NCBI GenBank assembly: GCA_905211955.1
Contig: CAJMCT010000074.1
Location: forward strand, 1-5,376
Source: an uncultured Eubacteriales bacterium
GTDB taxonomy: Bacteria; Bacillota; Clostridia; Christensenellales; Borkfalkiaceae
Direction of reading: 5' to 3'
Length of the DNA: 5,376 nucleotides
Below, piece by piece: positions 1-5,376 of the stretch. How positions within the stretch are numbered: position 1 is the first letter of the stretch; each line of letters starts with the position of its first letter. The notes beneath the pieces are model-generated. The model was given only the letters and a program-made list of their open reading frames with translations. It searched no databases and was not told where the DNA came from. Both the position numbers and the translations under genes were made by a program.

Positions 1-818
1 AATCGCTAAAAAACCAACCTAAAAGCGTAAAGGAAAACGTCACGCTTATTGCGGTTGTTCAACAAAAAGAAGAATTGCCCGTAGAGTTAGACCTTTATAA
101 AGTAAAGGTTATACACGTAGAGCCTTGCTCACTTTCTAAGGCAAGAAATATTGGTATAGACGCTATTGAAGACCAAAGCGGAATAGTTGCTTTCCCAGAC
201 GACGATTGCTGGTATAACGACAAAGTGCTTCCTAAGGCGCAAGAGATTTTAGACGAAGGCTTATACGATTTTATAAGCCTTGGTATTTACGACCCCATAA
301 AGAACCTAGAGTTTGGAAGAAATAGGACCTTAAACGAAATCTGCGAGATAGACCAACAAAACGTGCTAGTAAAACCTATATCCGTAAGCATATTTTACAA
401 GTTTAATAAAAAGGAAGAAATTCCACGCTTTGACGAGTTGTTCGGTGTAGGCACACCTTGGGGAAGCGGTGAAGAAACCGACTTTTTATTAAACCTTATG
501 TATGCCGGCAAAAAAGGGCTTATCAATACTACGGTGACCGTTTATCACGAATGCGCAAGAGAAAAAGACTTCGACGCAAAAGTCACTTATAAATATTCGG
601 TTGGCTTTGCGGCTATGATGATAAAGTCTAAACTTTTAAGGGGACAAGCCCTTGCGTTTAAGATGTATAAAAAACTAAAACTACGTGCAAGGATTGCTAT
701 TTTATATTTTTTCTTTAACAGCAAGAAAAGAAAGAACTACATAGCGAGAGTAAAAGGTTTTAACAGAGGCGAAAAAGAAGGCAAAGCCTTTTACAAAAAC
801 AAGGTGAAAAATGGTTGA
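1..818 (+). CDS. Glycosyltransferase, family 2-like, 5'-truncated by the window edge
   Basis: This is the C-terminal part of a cytosolic, membrane-associated sugar transferase. The reading frame is open to the left edge (first whole codon at base 3, Ser-Leu-Lys-Asn-Gln) and ends in TGA at 816-818. The TTG at 75 is therefore not the start, since residues upstream of it (VTLIAVVQQ) look like a normal GT-A beta strand. By comparison with similar enzymes, about 30-45 N-terminal residues are missing. Visible motifs are CSLSKARNIGID, then FPDDDCWY, where the Asp triplet (198-206) is the metal and nucleotide-sugar binding DXD-like element, then GSGEETDF (Glu codons at 471 and 474), the likely acceptor-side acidic motif. 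The tail is Lys/Arg-rich with an aromatic stretch (LYFFF), suggesting peripheral contact with the membrane. The next gene starts inside its last codons (8-base overlap). Donor and acceptor sugars cannot be read from the sequence. Confidence 0.88.
   Translation, partial: SLKNQPKSVKENVTLIAVVQQKEELPVELDLYKVKVIHVEPCSLSKARNIGIDAIEDQSGIVAFPDDDCWYNDKVLPKAQEILDEGLYDFISLGIYDPIKNLEFGRNRTLNEICEIDQQNVLVKPISVSIFYKFNKKEEIPRFDELFGVGTPWGSGEETDFLLNLMYAGKKGLINTTVTVYHECAREKDFDAKVTYKYSVGFAAMMIKSKLLRGQALAFKMYKKLKLRARIAILYFFFNSKKRKNYIARVKGFNRGEKEGKAFYKNKVKNG
801..806 (+). promoter_or_regulatory. Ribosome binding site of the second glycosyltransferase
   Basis: AAGGTG lies four bases upstream of the ATG at 811, inside the end of the preceding gene. 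It supports that ATG as the start even though the two coding regions overlap. Confidence 0.55.
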
Positions 819-1785
819 CGTTAGTGTCGTTGTAGCGATCTACAACGTAGAAAAATACCTTAGAGAGTGTTTGGAGAGCATATTAAAGCAAGAAGCCAAT
901 ATGGAAGTAATATTGGTAAACGACGGTGCTACAGATAGCAGTGGCGATATTTGCGATGAATACGCTAAAAATTATCCCAACGTTATTAAGGTTATAAAAA
1001 AGCAAAACGGTGGCTTGTCTTCGGCAAGACTTGCGGGGGCAAAACACGTTCAAGGAAAGTACGTTCTTAACGTTGATGGGGACGATTTTTTGAGAGAAGG
1101 TATGATAAAGACCTTGATATCTAACGCTGTTCGAGAAGATGCCGACGTAGTTATATGCGCATATAATAACTACAAAAATGGCGAGATTACTTTTAACGAA
1201 CAATCAATAAAGTTTGAAGGCGTATTTGACAAGGATAGGATAAGAAAGGAAATTGTTCCTAACGTTGTGCCGATGACGGACGATTCGTTATTTTCACCAA
1301 ACGTTTGGACCAAACTTATCAGAACTAGTTTGTATTTAGACAACCTAAAGTATTACGACGATACTTTGAATATGTCAGAAGACGTTGCTATAACTTTGCC
1401 GGCAATTTTAAAAGCGCAAAAATTAGTGGCTATAAAAGAACCGTATTATTTTTACAGGCTAAGCGATACTCAAATGTCTGCAAAGTATAATCCCACTTTT
1501 TTTGAAAGCGAGAAAAAAGTAGAAAACACTTTGCGCACGCTTGCCAAAGAAGAAGGGCTTGATTTAGACGAACAAATTAAAAGAAGATATATAAGTTTTG
1601 CGTTTTGGCAATCGCAGTTAGCGCTCCGCGCTATTAAAGACAAAAAGCAAAGAAATATTGAGATTAGTAAGTGGTGCGATAATTCTTTTTATAAAGACGT
1701 TGATAAATCGCCACTTACCTTGAAAGAAAAAATTAAACTTTTCGTAATAAAACGTAAAATTAAGTTTTTACTTAAAATACTATAA
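811..1785 (+). CDS. Glycosyltransferase family 2 (GT-A fold)
   Basis: This is a complete 324-residue inverting-type sugar transferase, expected to act at the cytosolic face of the membrane on a lipid-linked glycan. The N-terminal catalytic domain (about residues 3-110) is canonical: VSVVVAIYNVEKYLREC opens the first strand, VNDGATDSS (Asp38) contacts the nucleotide, NGGLSSARLAG (66-76) follows, and VDGDDF (89-93) is the DXD metal site. SED at 189-191 resembles the ED motif of the catalytic base, and PYYFYR (211-216) is typical of EpsH/EpsJ-like exopolysaccharide transferases. The C-terminus is helical and strongly basic (KLFVIKRKIKF), probably a membrane-surface anchor. The ATG at 811 fits the family N-terminus, has AAGGTG upstream, and overlaps the previous stop by 8 bases, indicating translational coupling. 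The transferred sugar is unknown; given glf two genes later, galactofuranose is one possibility. Confidence 0.93.
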   Translation: MVDVSVVVAIYNVEKYLRECLESILKQEANMEVILVNDGATDSSGDICDEYAKNYPNVIKVIKKQNGGLSSARLAGAKHVQGKYVLNVDGDDFLREGMIKTLISNAVREDADVVICAYNNYKNGEITFNEQSIKFEGVFDKDRIRKEIVPNVVPMTDDSLFSPNVWTKLIRTSLYLDNLKYYDDTLNMSEDVAITLPAILKAQKLVAIKEPYYFYRLSDTQMSAKYNPTFFESEKKVENTLRTLAKEEGLDLDEQIKRRYISFAFWQSQLALRAIKDKKQRNIEISKWCDNSFYKDVDKSPLTLKEKIKLFVIKRKIKFLLKIL

Positions 1786-1790
1786 GGAAA
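1784..1790 (+). promoter_or_regulatory. Ribosome binding site of the DUF4422 gene
   Basis: AAGGAAA overlaps the TAA stop (1783-1785) of the upstream gene and lies six bases before the ATG at 1797. Nesting a Shine-Dalgarno sequence in the stop codon lets terminating ribosomes re-engage, and it fixes the start of the next gene. Confidence 0.7.
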
Positions 1791-1796
1791 TCAATA

Positions 1797-2537
1797 ATGG
1801 AATTTAAGATTTTTGCGGTCACGCACAAAAAGGTCGATAATTTGGCAGAAGGCAGAACGTTTATAGGGGTTGGGCCTAACAAAAACATAGAAAACGTTGA
1901 AGTTTATGATAATACCTTAGATAACATAAACGAAAAAAACCCCAACTTTTGTGAACTTACCGCTCTTTATTGGATATGGAAAAACGATAATTCAGATTAC
2001 GTTGGATTAGAGCATTATAGGCGTTTCTTTTCAAAAAAAGGACTTTTTAGCACAAGACCTTTAAGAAAAGCCGAACTTCTTAAAAAATTAAAAAAGAGCG
2101 ACTTAATTATTCCCGAAAGTAGAGTTGGCGAACTTTCGGTAGAAGATTATTATAAAAAAGAGCATTACGTAGAAGATCTATACGTATGCAGGGATATAAT
2201 TTCGGAAAAATACCCTGAATACCTTTCTGCATTTGATCAAGTTATGAAAAGCAAAAGGGCGTTTATGACTAATATGTTCGTAAGCAAAAAGTCTATAATA
2301 GACGCTTACTCTAATTGGCTTTTCGACATCTTGTTTGAAGCCGAAAGAAGAATTGATATTTCGGATAGAGATACTTACCAAAAGCGAATTTTTGGGTTTT
2401 TATCAGAAAGACTCTTTAACGTTTATATAATCAAAAACGGCTTAAAAGTTAAGCAAAACAAAATAAACGATTTTGGCGATAAAGGGTACGTTCAAAACAG
2501 AATAAGAAAAATCAAAGGATTTTTTTGCAAAAAATAA
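1797..2537 (+). CDS. DUF4422-family glycosyltransferase
   Basis: This 246-residue soluble protein has the hallmark motifs of the DUF4422 family, which is found in capsule and exopolysaccharide loci and annotated as glycosyltransferase. In order: FKIFAVTHKK (3-12) at the N-terminus; a segment ending NPNFCELTALYWIWKN (48-63), the family signature; DYVGLEHYRRFF (67-78); NMFV (159-162); and a conserved C-terminal block, YQKRIFGFLSERLFNVYI (194-211). The length is normal for the family. No signal peptide or membrane span is seen; the basic C-terminus (RIRKIKGFFCKK) may touch the membrane. It lies 11 bases after the preceding transferase and 12 bases before glf. Members often occur near glf (from general knowledge), so a galactose or galactofuranose transfer role is plausible, but specificity is inferred only. 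Confidence 0.9.
   Translation: MEFKIFAVTHKKVDNLAEGRTFIGVGPNKNIENVEVYDNTLDNINEKNPNFCELTALYWIWKNDNSDYVGLEHYRRFFSKKGLFSTRPLRKAELLKKLKKSDLIIPESRVGELSVEDYYKKEHYVEDLYVCRDIISEKYPEYLSAFDQVMKSKRAFMTNMFVSKKSIIDAYSNWLFDILFEAERRIDISDRDTYQKRIFGFLSERLFNVYIIKNGLKVKQNKINDFGDKGYVQNRIRKIKGFFCKK
2521..2534 (+). repeat. Perfect 14-base AT palindrome at the end of the DUF4422 gene
   Basis: TTTTTTGCAAAAAA reads the same on both strands and directly precedes the TAA stop at 2535. It encodes the final Phe-Phe-Cys-Lys-Lys, the first Phe codon beginning one base earlier at 2520. With only GC at the centre it has no loop and would form a very weak hairpin, so it is most likely a by-product of AT-rich coding. Confidence 0.35.
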
Positions 2538-2538
2538 C

Positions 2539-2545
2539 AAGGAAA
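2539..2545 (+). promoter_or_regulatory. Ribosome binding site of glf
   Basis: AAGGAAA sits one base after the upstream TAA and four bases before the ATG at 2550. It is the same heptamer used by the DUF4422 gene and supports the chosen start of glf. Confidence 0.7.
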
Positions 2546-2549
2546 TATT

Positions 2550-3644
2550 ATGTACGATTATTTAATTGTTGGTGCAGGGCTTTACGGAGCGGTTTGCGCA
2601 TACGAACTTAATAAAAAGGGCAAAAAGTGTTTGGTTATCGATAAACGTGACCATATTGGCGGAAACGTTTATACCCAAAATATCGAAGGCATAAACGTTC
2701 ATAAATACGGTGCGCATATTTTCCACACGCACGATAAGAGCATTTGGGAATACGTCAATCAGTTTGCAGACTTTAACAACTACGTAAACGCACCCGTTGC
2801 AATCTATAAAGACGAACTTTATAACCTTCCTTTTAACATGAACACCTTTTCTAAACTTTGGGGCATTAAAACTCCGCAAGAAGCCGAAAAGATGATTGAA
2901 GAAGAAAAAAAGGCTTACCATATAGACGAGCCTAAAAACTTAGAAGAACAAGCGATAAATCTAGTGGGCAACACTATTTATGAAAAACTTATTAAGGGGT
3001 ATACCGCAAAGCAATGGGGTAAAAAGTGCACGGAACTTCCGCCCTTTATAATCAAGAGATTGCCCGTTCGCTTTACTTACGACAATAACTATTTTAACGA
3101 TCGCTATCAAGGTATTCCTATCGGTGGATATACTAATATTATCGAAAAGATGCTTTCGGGGATAGATGTAAGATTAAACTGTGATTTCTTTGAAAACAAA
3201 GAAAGTTTAACCGCACTTGCGGATAAAATTATTTACACCGGTCAAATCGATAAATATTTTGACTACTGCTACGGCGCGTTAGAGTATAGAAGCGTTCGCT
3301 TTGAAAACGAAGTTTTAGACTGCAAAAACTATCAAGGCAACGCAGTCGTTAACTACACAGAATACGAAGTGCCATATACAAGAATAATCGAGCATAAGCA
3401 TTTCGAGTTTGATACTGAAAGCCCTAAAACGGTTATTTCTAAAGAGTATTCAAGCACTTGGAAACTTGGTGACGAGCCGTATTATCCCGTCAACGACGAG
3501 AAAAACGGTGAACTTTATAAAAAATACTTAGCGCTTTCCGAAAAAGAACAAAACGTAATTTTCGGCGGTAGGCTTGGCCAATATAAATATTACGATATGG
3601 ACGACGTTATTATTTCGGCGCTTAATAGGTTAAAAACACTTTAA
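2550..3644 (+). CDS. glf: UDP-galactopyranose mutase
   Basis: Cytosolic FAD-dependent enzyme that interconverts UDP-galactopyranose and UDP-galactofuranose, the donor for galactofuranose in surface glycans. At 364 residues it is the usual bacterial length. The N-terminal Rossmann motif is GAGLYGAVCAYEL (8-20), followed by the acidic strand end IDKRDHIGGN (30-39) that binds FAD. Family signatures follow: GAHIFHT (54-60, His56), YTAKQWG (151-157, Trp156), the Arg170 to Tyr194 block with RFTYDNNYF and GIPIGGY, YGALEYRS (241-248, Arg247), PYTRIIEH (275-282, Arg278), EPYYPV (309-314) and GGRLGQYKYYDMD (339-351). His56, Trp156, Arg170, Arg247 and Arg278 fall at the numbers I recall for the functional E. 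coli enzyme, so it should be active. The ATG has AAGGAAA upstream and puts the Rossmann strand at the very N-terminus, as in relatives. It implies that at least one co-encoded transferase uses UDP-galactofuranose. Confidence 0.97.
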   Translation: MYDYLIVGAGLYGAVCAYELNKKGKKCLVIDKRDHIGGNVYTQNIEGINVHKYGAHIFHTHDKSIWEYVNQFADFNNYVNAPVAIYKDELYNLPFNMNTFSKLWGIKTPQEAEKMIEEEKKAYHIDEPKNLEEQAINLVGNTIYEKLIKGYTAKQWGKKCTELPPFIIKRLPVRFTYDNNYFNDRYQGIPIGGYTNIIEKMLSGIDVRLNCDFFENKESLTALADKIIYTGQIDKYFDYCYGALEYRSVRFENEVLDCKNYQGNAVVNYTEYEVPYTRIIEHKHFEFDTESPKTVISKEYSSTWKLGDEPYYPVNDEKNGELYKKYLALSEKEQNVIFGGRLGQYKYYDMDDVIISALNRLKTL

Positions 3645-3646
3645 TT

Positions 3647-5128
3647 ATGGCAGAAAAAAGTATAGGTAAAAACTACATATACAATCTTTTATTTCAGATT
3701 CTAACCCTTATTACGCCGTTTATTACCACACCGTATTTATCCCGCGTACTTGGGGTTGAAGGCATAGGACTTAACAGTTATTGTAATTCTATGGTCTTTT
3801 ACTTTACCTTGATTGCAGCACTCGGCACAACGGCGTTTGGGCAAAGGGAAGTTGCGGGTGCAGTGGGGAAAGAAGCGAGAAGTAGAAGTTTTTGGGAAGT
3901 TTTCTCTTTGAGAATTATCTTCTCGGTTATTTCTTTAGCGATTTATCTCGTGCTCTTTACCGTTATTTTTAAGGAACACGTAATAATCTATCTAATCCTT
4001 TCTTTAAACGTGGTTTCGGTTTTCTTGGATATATCTTGGTTCTTCCAAGGCGTAGAAGAATTCGGCATGATAACTCTTCGCAACTCGGCTATTAAAATTT
4101 TAGGCATCATTGCGACGTTTATTTTTATTAAAACACCCGACGACTTGGTGCTATATATTTTAATTACCGCAGGGTTTACTGCAATTGGCAACCTTTCACT
4201 TTGGATAGGGCTTCCTAAACACATTTGCAAGGTTAAAGACGTTAAGCCGTTTAGGAACATTAAAACGGTATTGCAGTTTTTTATTCCCACCGTTGCCGTT
4301 CAAATTTATACCGTACTTGATAAGTCCATGATCGGTTGGTTTACGGCAGGAAGCACCGTCGAGAACGGCTACTACGAACAAGCCGAAAAACTCGTTAAAA
4401 TGGCGCTTACAGTCGTCACGGCAATCAACGTCGTGTTTATACCAAAACTCACCAGATGTTTTAGAGAAGGGGATATGGACAAGGTAAGAGATTATTCTTA
4501 TAAGTCTTATCGCTTCATTTGGTTTTTAGGCATACCTATCTTTTTGGGGATATTCGTCGTTGCTGATTATTTCGTGCCTATATTCTACGGCGCAGGCTAC
4601 GAAAAGTGTACACCGCTTATTAGAATACTAAGTTTAATCGTTTTATTTATCGGAACGAGCGCAGTGACTGGTACGCAATATTTCGTTTCGGTAGGAAAGC
4701 AAAACGTTTTAACTTTAACGGTGACGATAGGTGCGGTTGTAAACGTTATACTAAATCTAATATTAATACCGCATTACTACTCGGTAGGCGCAAGTATTGC
4801 TACCGTTGTTGCAGAGTTTGTAGTCGCGTTGTTCGGCATAATTTACGTTTGTAAAAAAGACGGGTTTAAGTTATCTAAAATATTTGTGTCGGCTATAAAA
4901 TACCTTATTGCAGGCGGAGTAATGTTTTTGGCTTTATACTTTATCAAAAAGGCTTTCGACATAACCGTATTAGCACTTATCTTGCTCGTGGTAATTGGCG
5001 TTTCAATTTACTTTGTTTGCTTGCTATTATTAAAGGATAAATTCTTACTCGATATACTAAATAAAGTCTTAAGCAAGTTTATTCGCAAAAAGAATAAGGC
5101 AGTAGAAGAAAACAATGAAAATAGTTGA
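3647..5128 (+). CDS. wzx: Wzx-type oligosaccharide flippase (polysaccharide biosynthesis protein, MOP superfamily)
   Basis: Polytopic inner-membrane protein of 493 residues that would flip lipid-linked repeat units from the cytosolic to the outer leaflet. The N-terminus is diagnostic: KNYIYNLLFQILTLITPF, then TTPYLSRVLG, matching the first helix and loop of RfbX/Wzx-like proteins. About 12-14 hydrophobic spans are visible by eye, among them residues 11-33, 46-66, 86-108, 112-133, 148-165, 168-190, 290-315, 325-345, 355-375, 380-402, 417-434 and 440-463. A middle segment with QIYTVLDKSMIGWF (219-232) and GYYEQAEKLVKM (241-252) is also typical of the family. The tail after residue 465 is hydrophilic and Lys/Asn/Glu-rich, hence cytosolic. 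ATG 3647 is two bases after the glf stop with no convincing Shine-Dalgarno sequence, so translation probably depends on coupling to glf. The substrate is presumably a galactofuranose-containing unit (inferred). Confidence 0.93.
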   Translation: MAEKSIGKNYIYNLLFQILTLITPFITTPYLSRVLGVEGIGLNSYCNSMVFYFTLIAALGTTAFGQREVAGAVGKEARSRSFWEVFSLRIIFSVISLAIYLVLFTVIFKEHVIIYLILSLNVVSVFLDISWFFQGVEEFGMITLRNSAIKILGIIATFIFIKTPDDLVLYILITAGFTAIGNLSLWIGLPKHICKVKDVKPFRNIKTVLQFFIPTVAVQIYTVLDKSMIGWFTAGSTVENGYYEQAEKLVKMALTVVTAINVVFIPKLTRCFREGDMDKVRDYSYKSYRFIWFLGIPIFLGIFVVADYFVPIFYGAGYEKCTPLIRILSLIVLFIGTSAVTGTQYFVSVGKQNVLTLTVTIGAVVNVILNLILIPHYYSVGASIATVVAEFVVALFGIIYVCKKDGFKLSKIFVSAIKYLIAGGVMFLALYFIKKAFDITVLALILLVVIGVSIYFVCLLLLKDKFLLDILNKVLSKFIRKKNKAVEENNENS

Positions 5129-5376
5129 CGTAAATTCTTGGGATAGAAAATCAGTTTATCAAAATTTTATAAATTACGATACGCCCATTGTATCCCTTAC
5201 TTCAAGGCTTGACGTAAAGAAATTATTAAAGCACTCTAAAACAACTAAAACGTCTTTCTTTATAAACTTTTTATACGCGGTAATGGTTGCGGTAAACGAC
5301 GTAGACGCGCTAAAACTTCGCTTTGACGGTGAAAATGTGGTTTTATACGATATGATTGGTGCTGCTTTCGTTGTAT
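5115..5376 (+). CDS. CatA-like (chloramphenicol acetyltransferase family) acyltransferase, 3'-truncated by the window edge
   Basis: Only the first 87 codons are in the window. The translation begins MKIVDVNSWDRKSVYQNFIN and continues with YDTPIVSLTSRLDV, TSFFINFLYAVMVAVNDVDAL, LRFDGENVVLYD and IGAAFVV. This reproduces in order the N-terminal pattern of the CatA-type family (PF00302): W-x-R-x3-[FY], the P-x-[VF]-S-x-T segment with a following Asp-Val, a Phe-rich helix ending in a Val-Asn, then an Arg-Phe strand and a 'voyD' turn. These enzymes are cytosolic trimers using acetyl-CoA. The catalytic HHxxxDG motif lies near the C-terminus and is outside the window, so activity cannot be judged. 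The start overlaps the end of wzx by 14 bases; no strong Shine-Dalgarno sequence is seen (AAGG at 5096-5099 is too far). Position after wzx suggests acetylation of a sugar or pathway intermediate rather than drug resistance; this is inference. Confidence 0.8.
   Translation, partial: MKIVDVNSWDRKSVYQNFINYDTPIVSLTSRLDVKKLLKHSKTTKTSFFINFLYAVMVAVNDVDALKLRFDGENVVLYDMIGAAFVV

Noticed and set aside
883..1203. Minus-strand open frame of 106 codons inside the second glycosyltransferase gene
   Set aside because: It lies wholly opposite a gene with clear GT2 motifs, its translation has no recognisable domain, and no ribosome binding site or promoter supports it.
2518..2540. Possible intrinsic terminator at the T-run before glf
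   Set aside because: The T-run comes before, not after, the A-run; there is no GC-rich stem, and the palindrome is coding. Genes continue 12 bases later with their own ribosome binding site.
2562..2921. Minus-strand open frame of 119 codons opposite glf
   Set aside because: glf is unmistakable on the + strand; the antisense translation is low-complexity Phe/Val-rich and resembles no family.
3988..4381. Two overlapping minus-strand open frames opposite the flippase gene, and a similar one at 2178-2381 opposite the DUF4422 gene
   Set aside because: They are shadows of well-supported + strand genes, with no translation signals and no domain features.
5125..5160. Possible -35 promoter box (TTGACG) at the start of the acyltransferase gene, with a similar TTGACG near 5209 and another at 815
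   Set aside because: Each encodes a Val-Asp-Val or Leu-Asp-Val stretch, no good TATAAT-like box lies at the right spacing, and the first sits inside the coding overlap. They are better explained by codon-context bias.
5115..5376. Reading the CatA-like gene as a chloramphenicol resistance gene
   Set aside because: Family resemblance alone does not give drug specificity, the catalytic end is missing, there are no mobile-element signs, and the gene is coupled to a glycan flippase gene.
1..5376. CRISPR arrays, tRNA or rRNA genes, insertion sequences, riboswitches, prophage or defence genes
   Set aside because: Almost every base is in one of six coding regions; no direct-repeat array, terminal inverted repeats, transposase or structured RNA pattern was seen.

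Overview
This window is an internal slice of a polysaccharide (capsule, exopolysaccharide or other surface glycan) biosynthesis locus. All genes lie on the + strand and are packed as one operon, with no intergenic gap longer than 12 bases. The DNA is AT-rich (roughly 35-40% G+C by eye). Two of the internal starts have an AAGGAAA Shine-Dalgarno sequence and a third has AAGGTG. Low G+C, clear purine-rich ribosome binding sites and the protein families point to a Firmicutes-type (Clostridia-like) bacterium, but this is an inference and no taxonomic marker gene is present.

Layout: (1) bases 1-818, the 3' part of a family-2-like glycosyltransferase whose start lies left of the window; (2) 811-1785, a complete GT-A family-2 glycosyltransferase; (3) 1797-2537, a DUF4422-family glycosyltransferase; (4) 2550-3644, UDP-galactopyranose mutase (glf); (5) 3647-5128, a Wzx-type polytopic flippase; (6) 5115 to the right edge, the N-terminal 87 codons of a CatA-like (chloramphenicol acetyltransferase fold) acyltransferase.

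How the genes fit together: Glf would convert UDP-galactopyranose to UDP-galactofuranose. The three glycosyltransferases would assemble a repeat unit, probably on a lipid carrier at the inner face of the membrane, and one of them probably transfers the galactofuranose. Wzx would move the finished lipid-linked unit across the membrane. The acyltransferase-like protein may modify a sugar or a pathway intermediate, but its catalytic region lies outside the window. No polymerase (Wzy), initiating phosphoglycosyltransferase, regulator, promoter or terminator is visible, so the operon must continue on both sides.

I found no evidence for an unprecedented system. The points most worth a second look are the CatA-like gene overlapping wzx, the flippase gene with no visible Shine-Dalgarno sequence two bases after glf, and a very strong NAC|GTN codon-context bias across all six genes.
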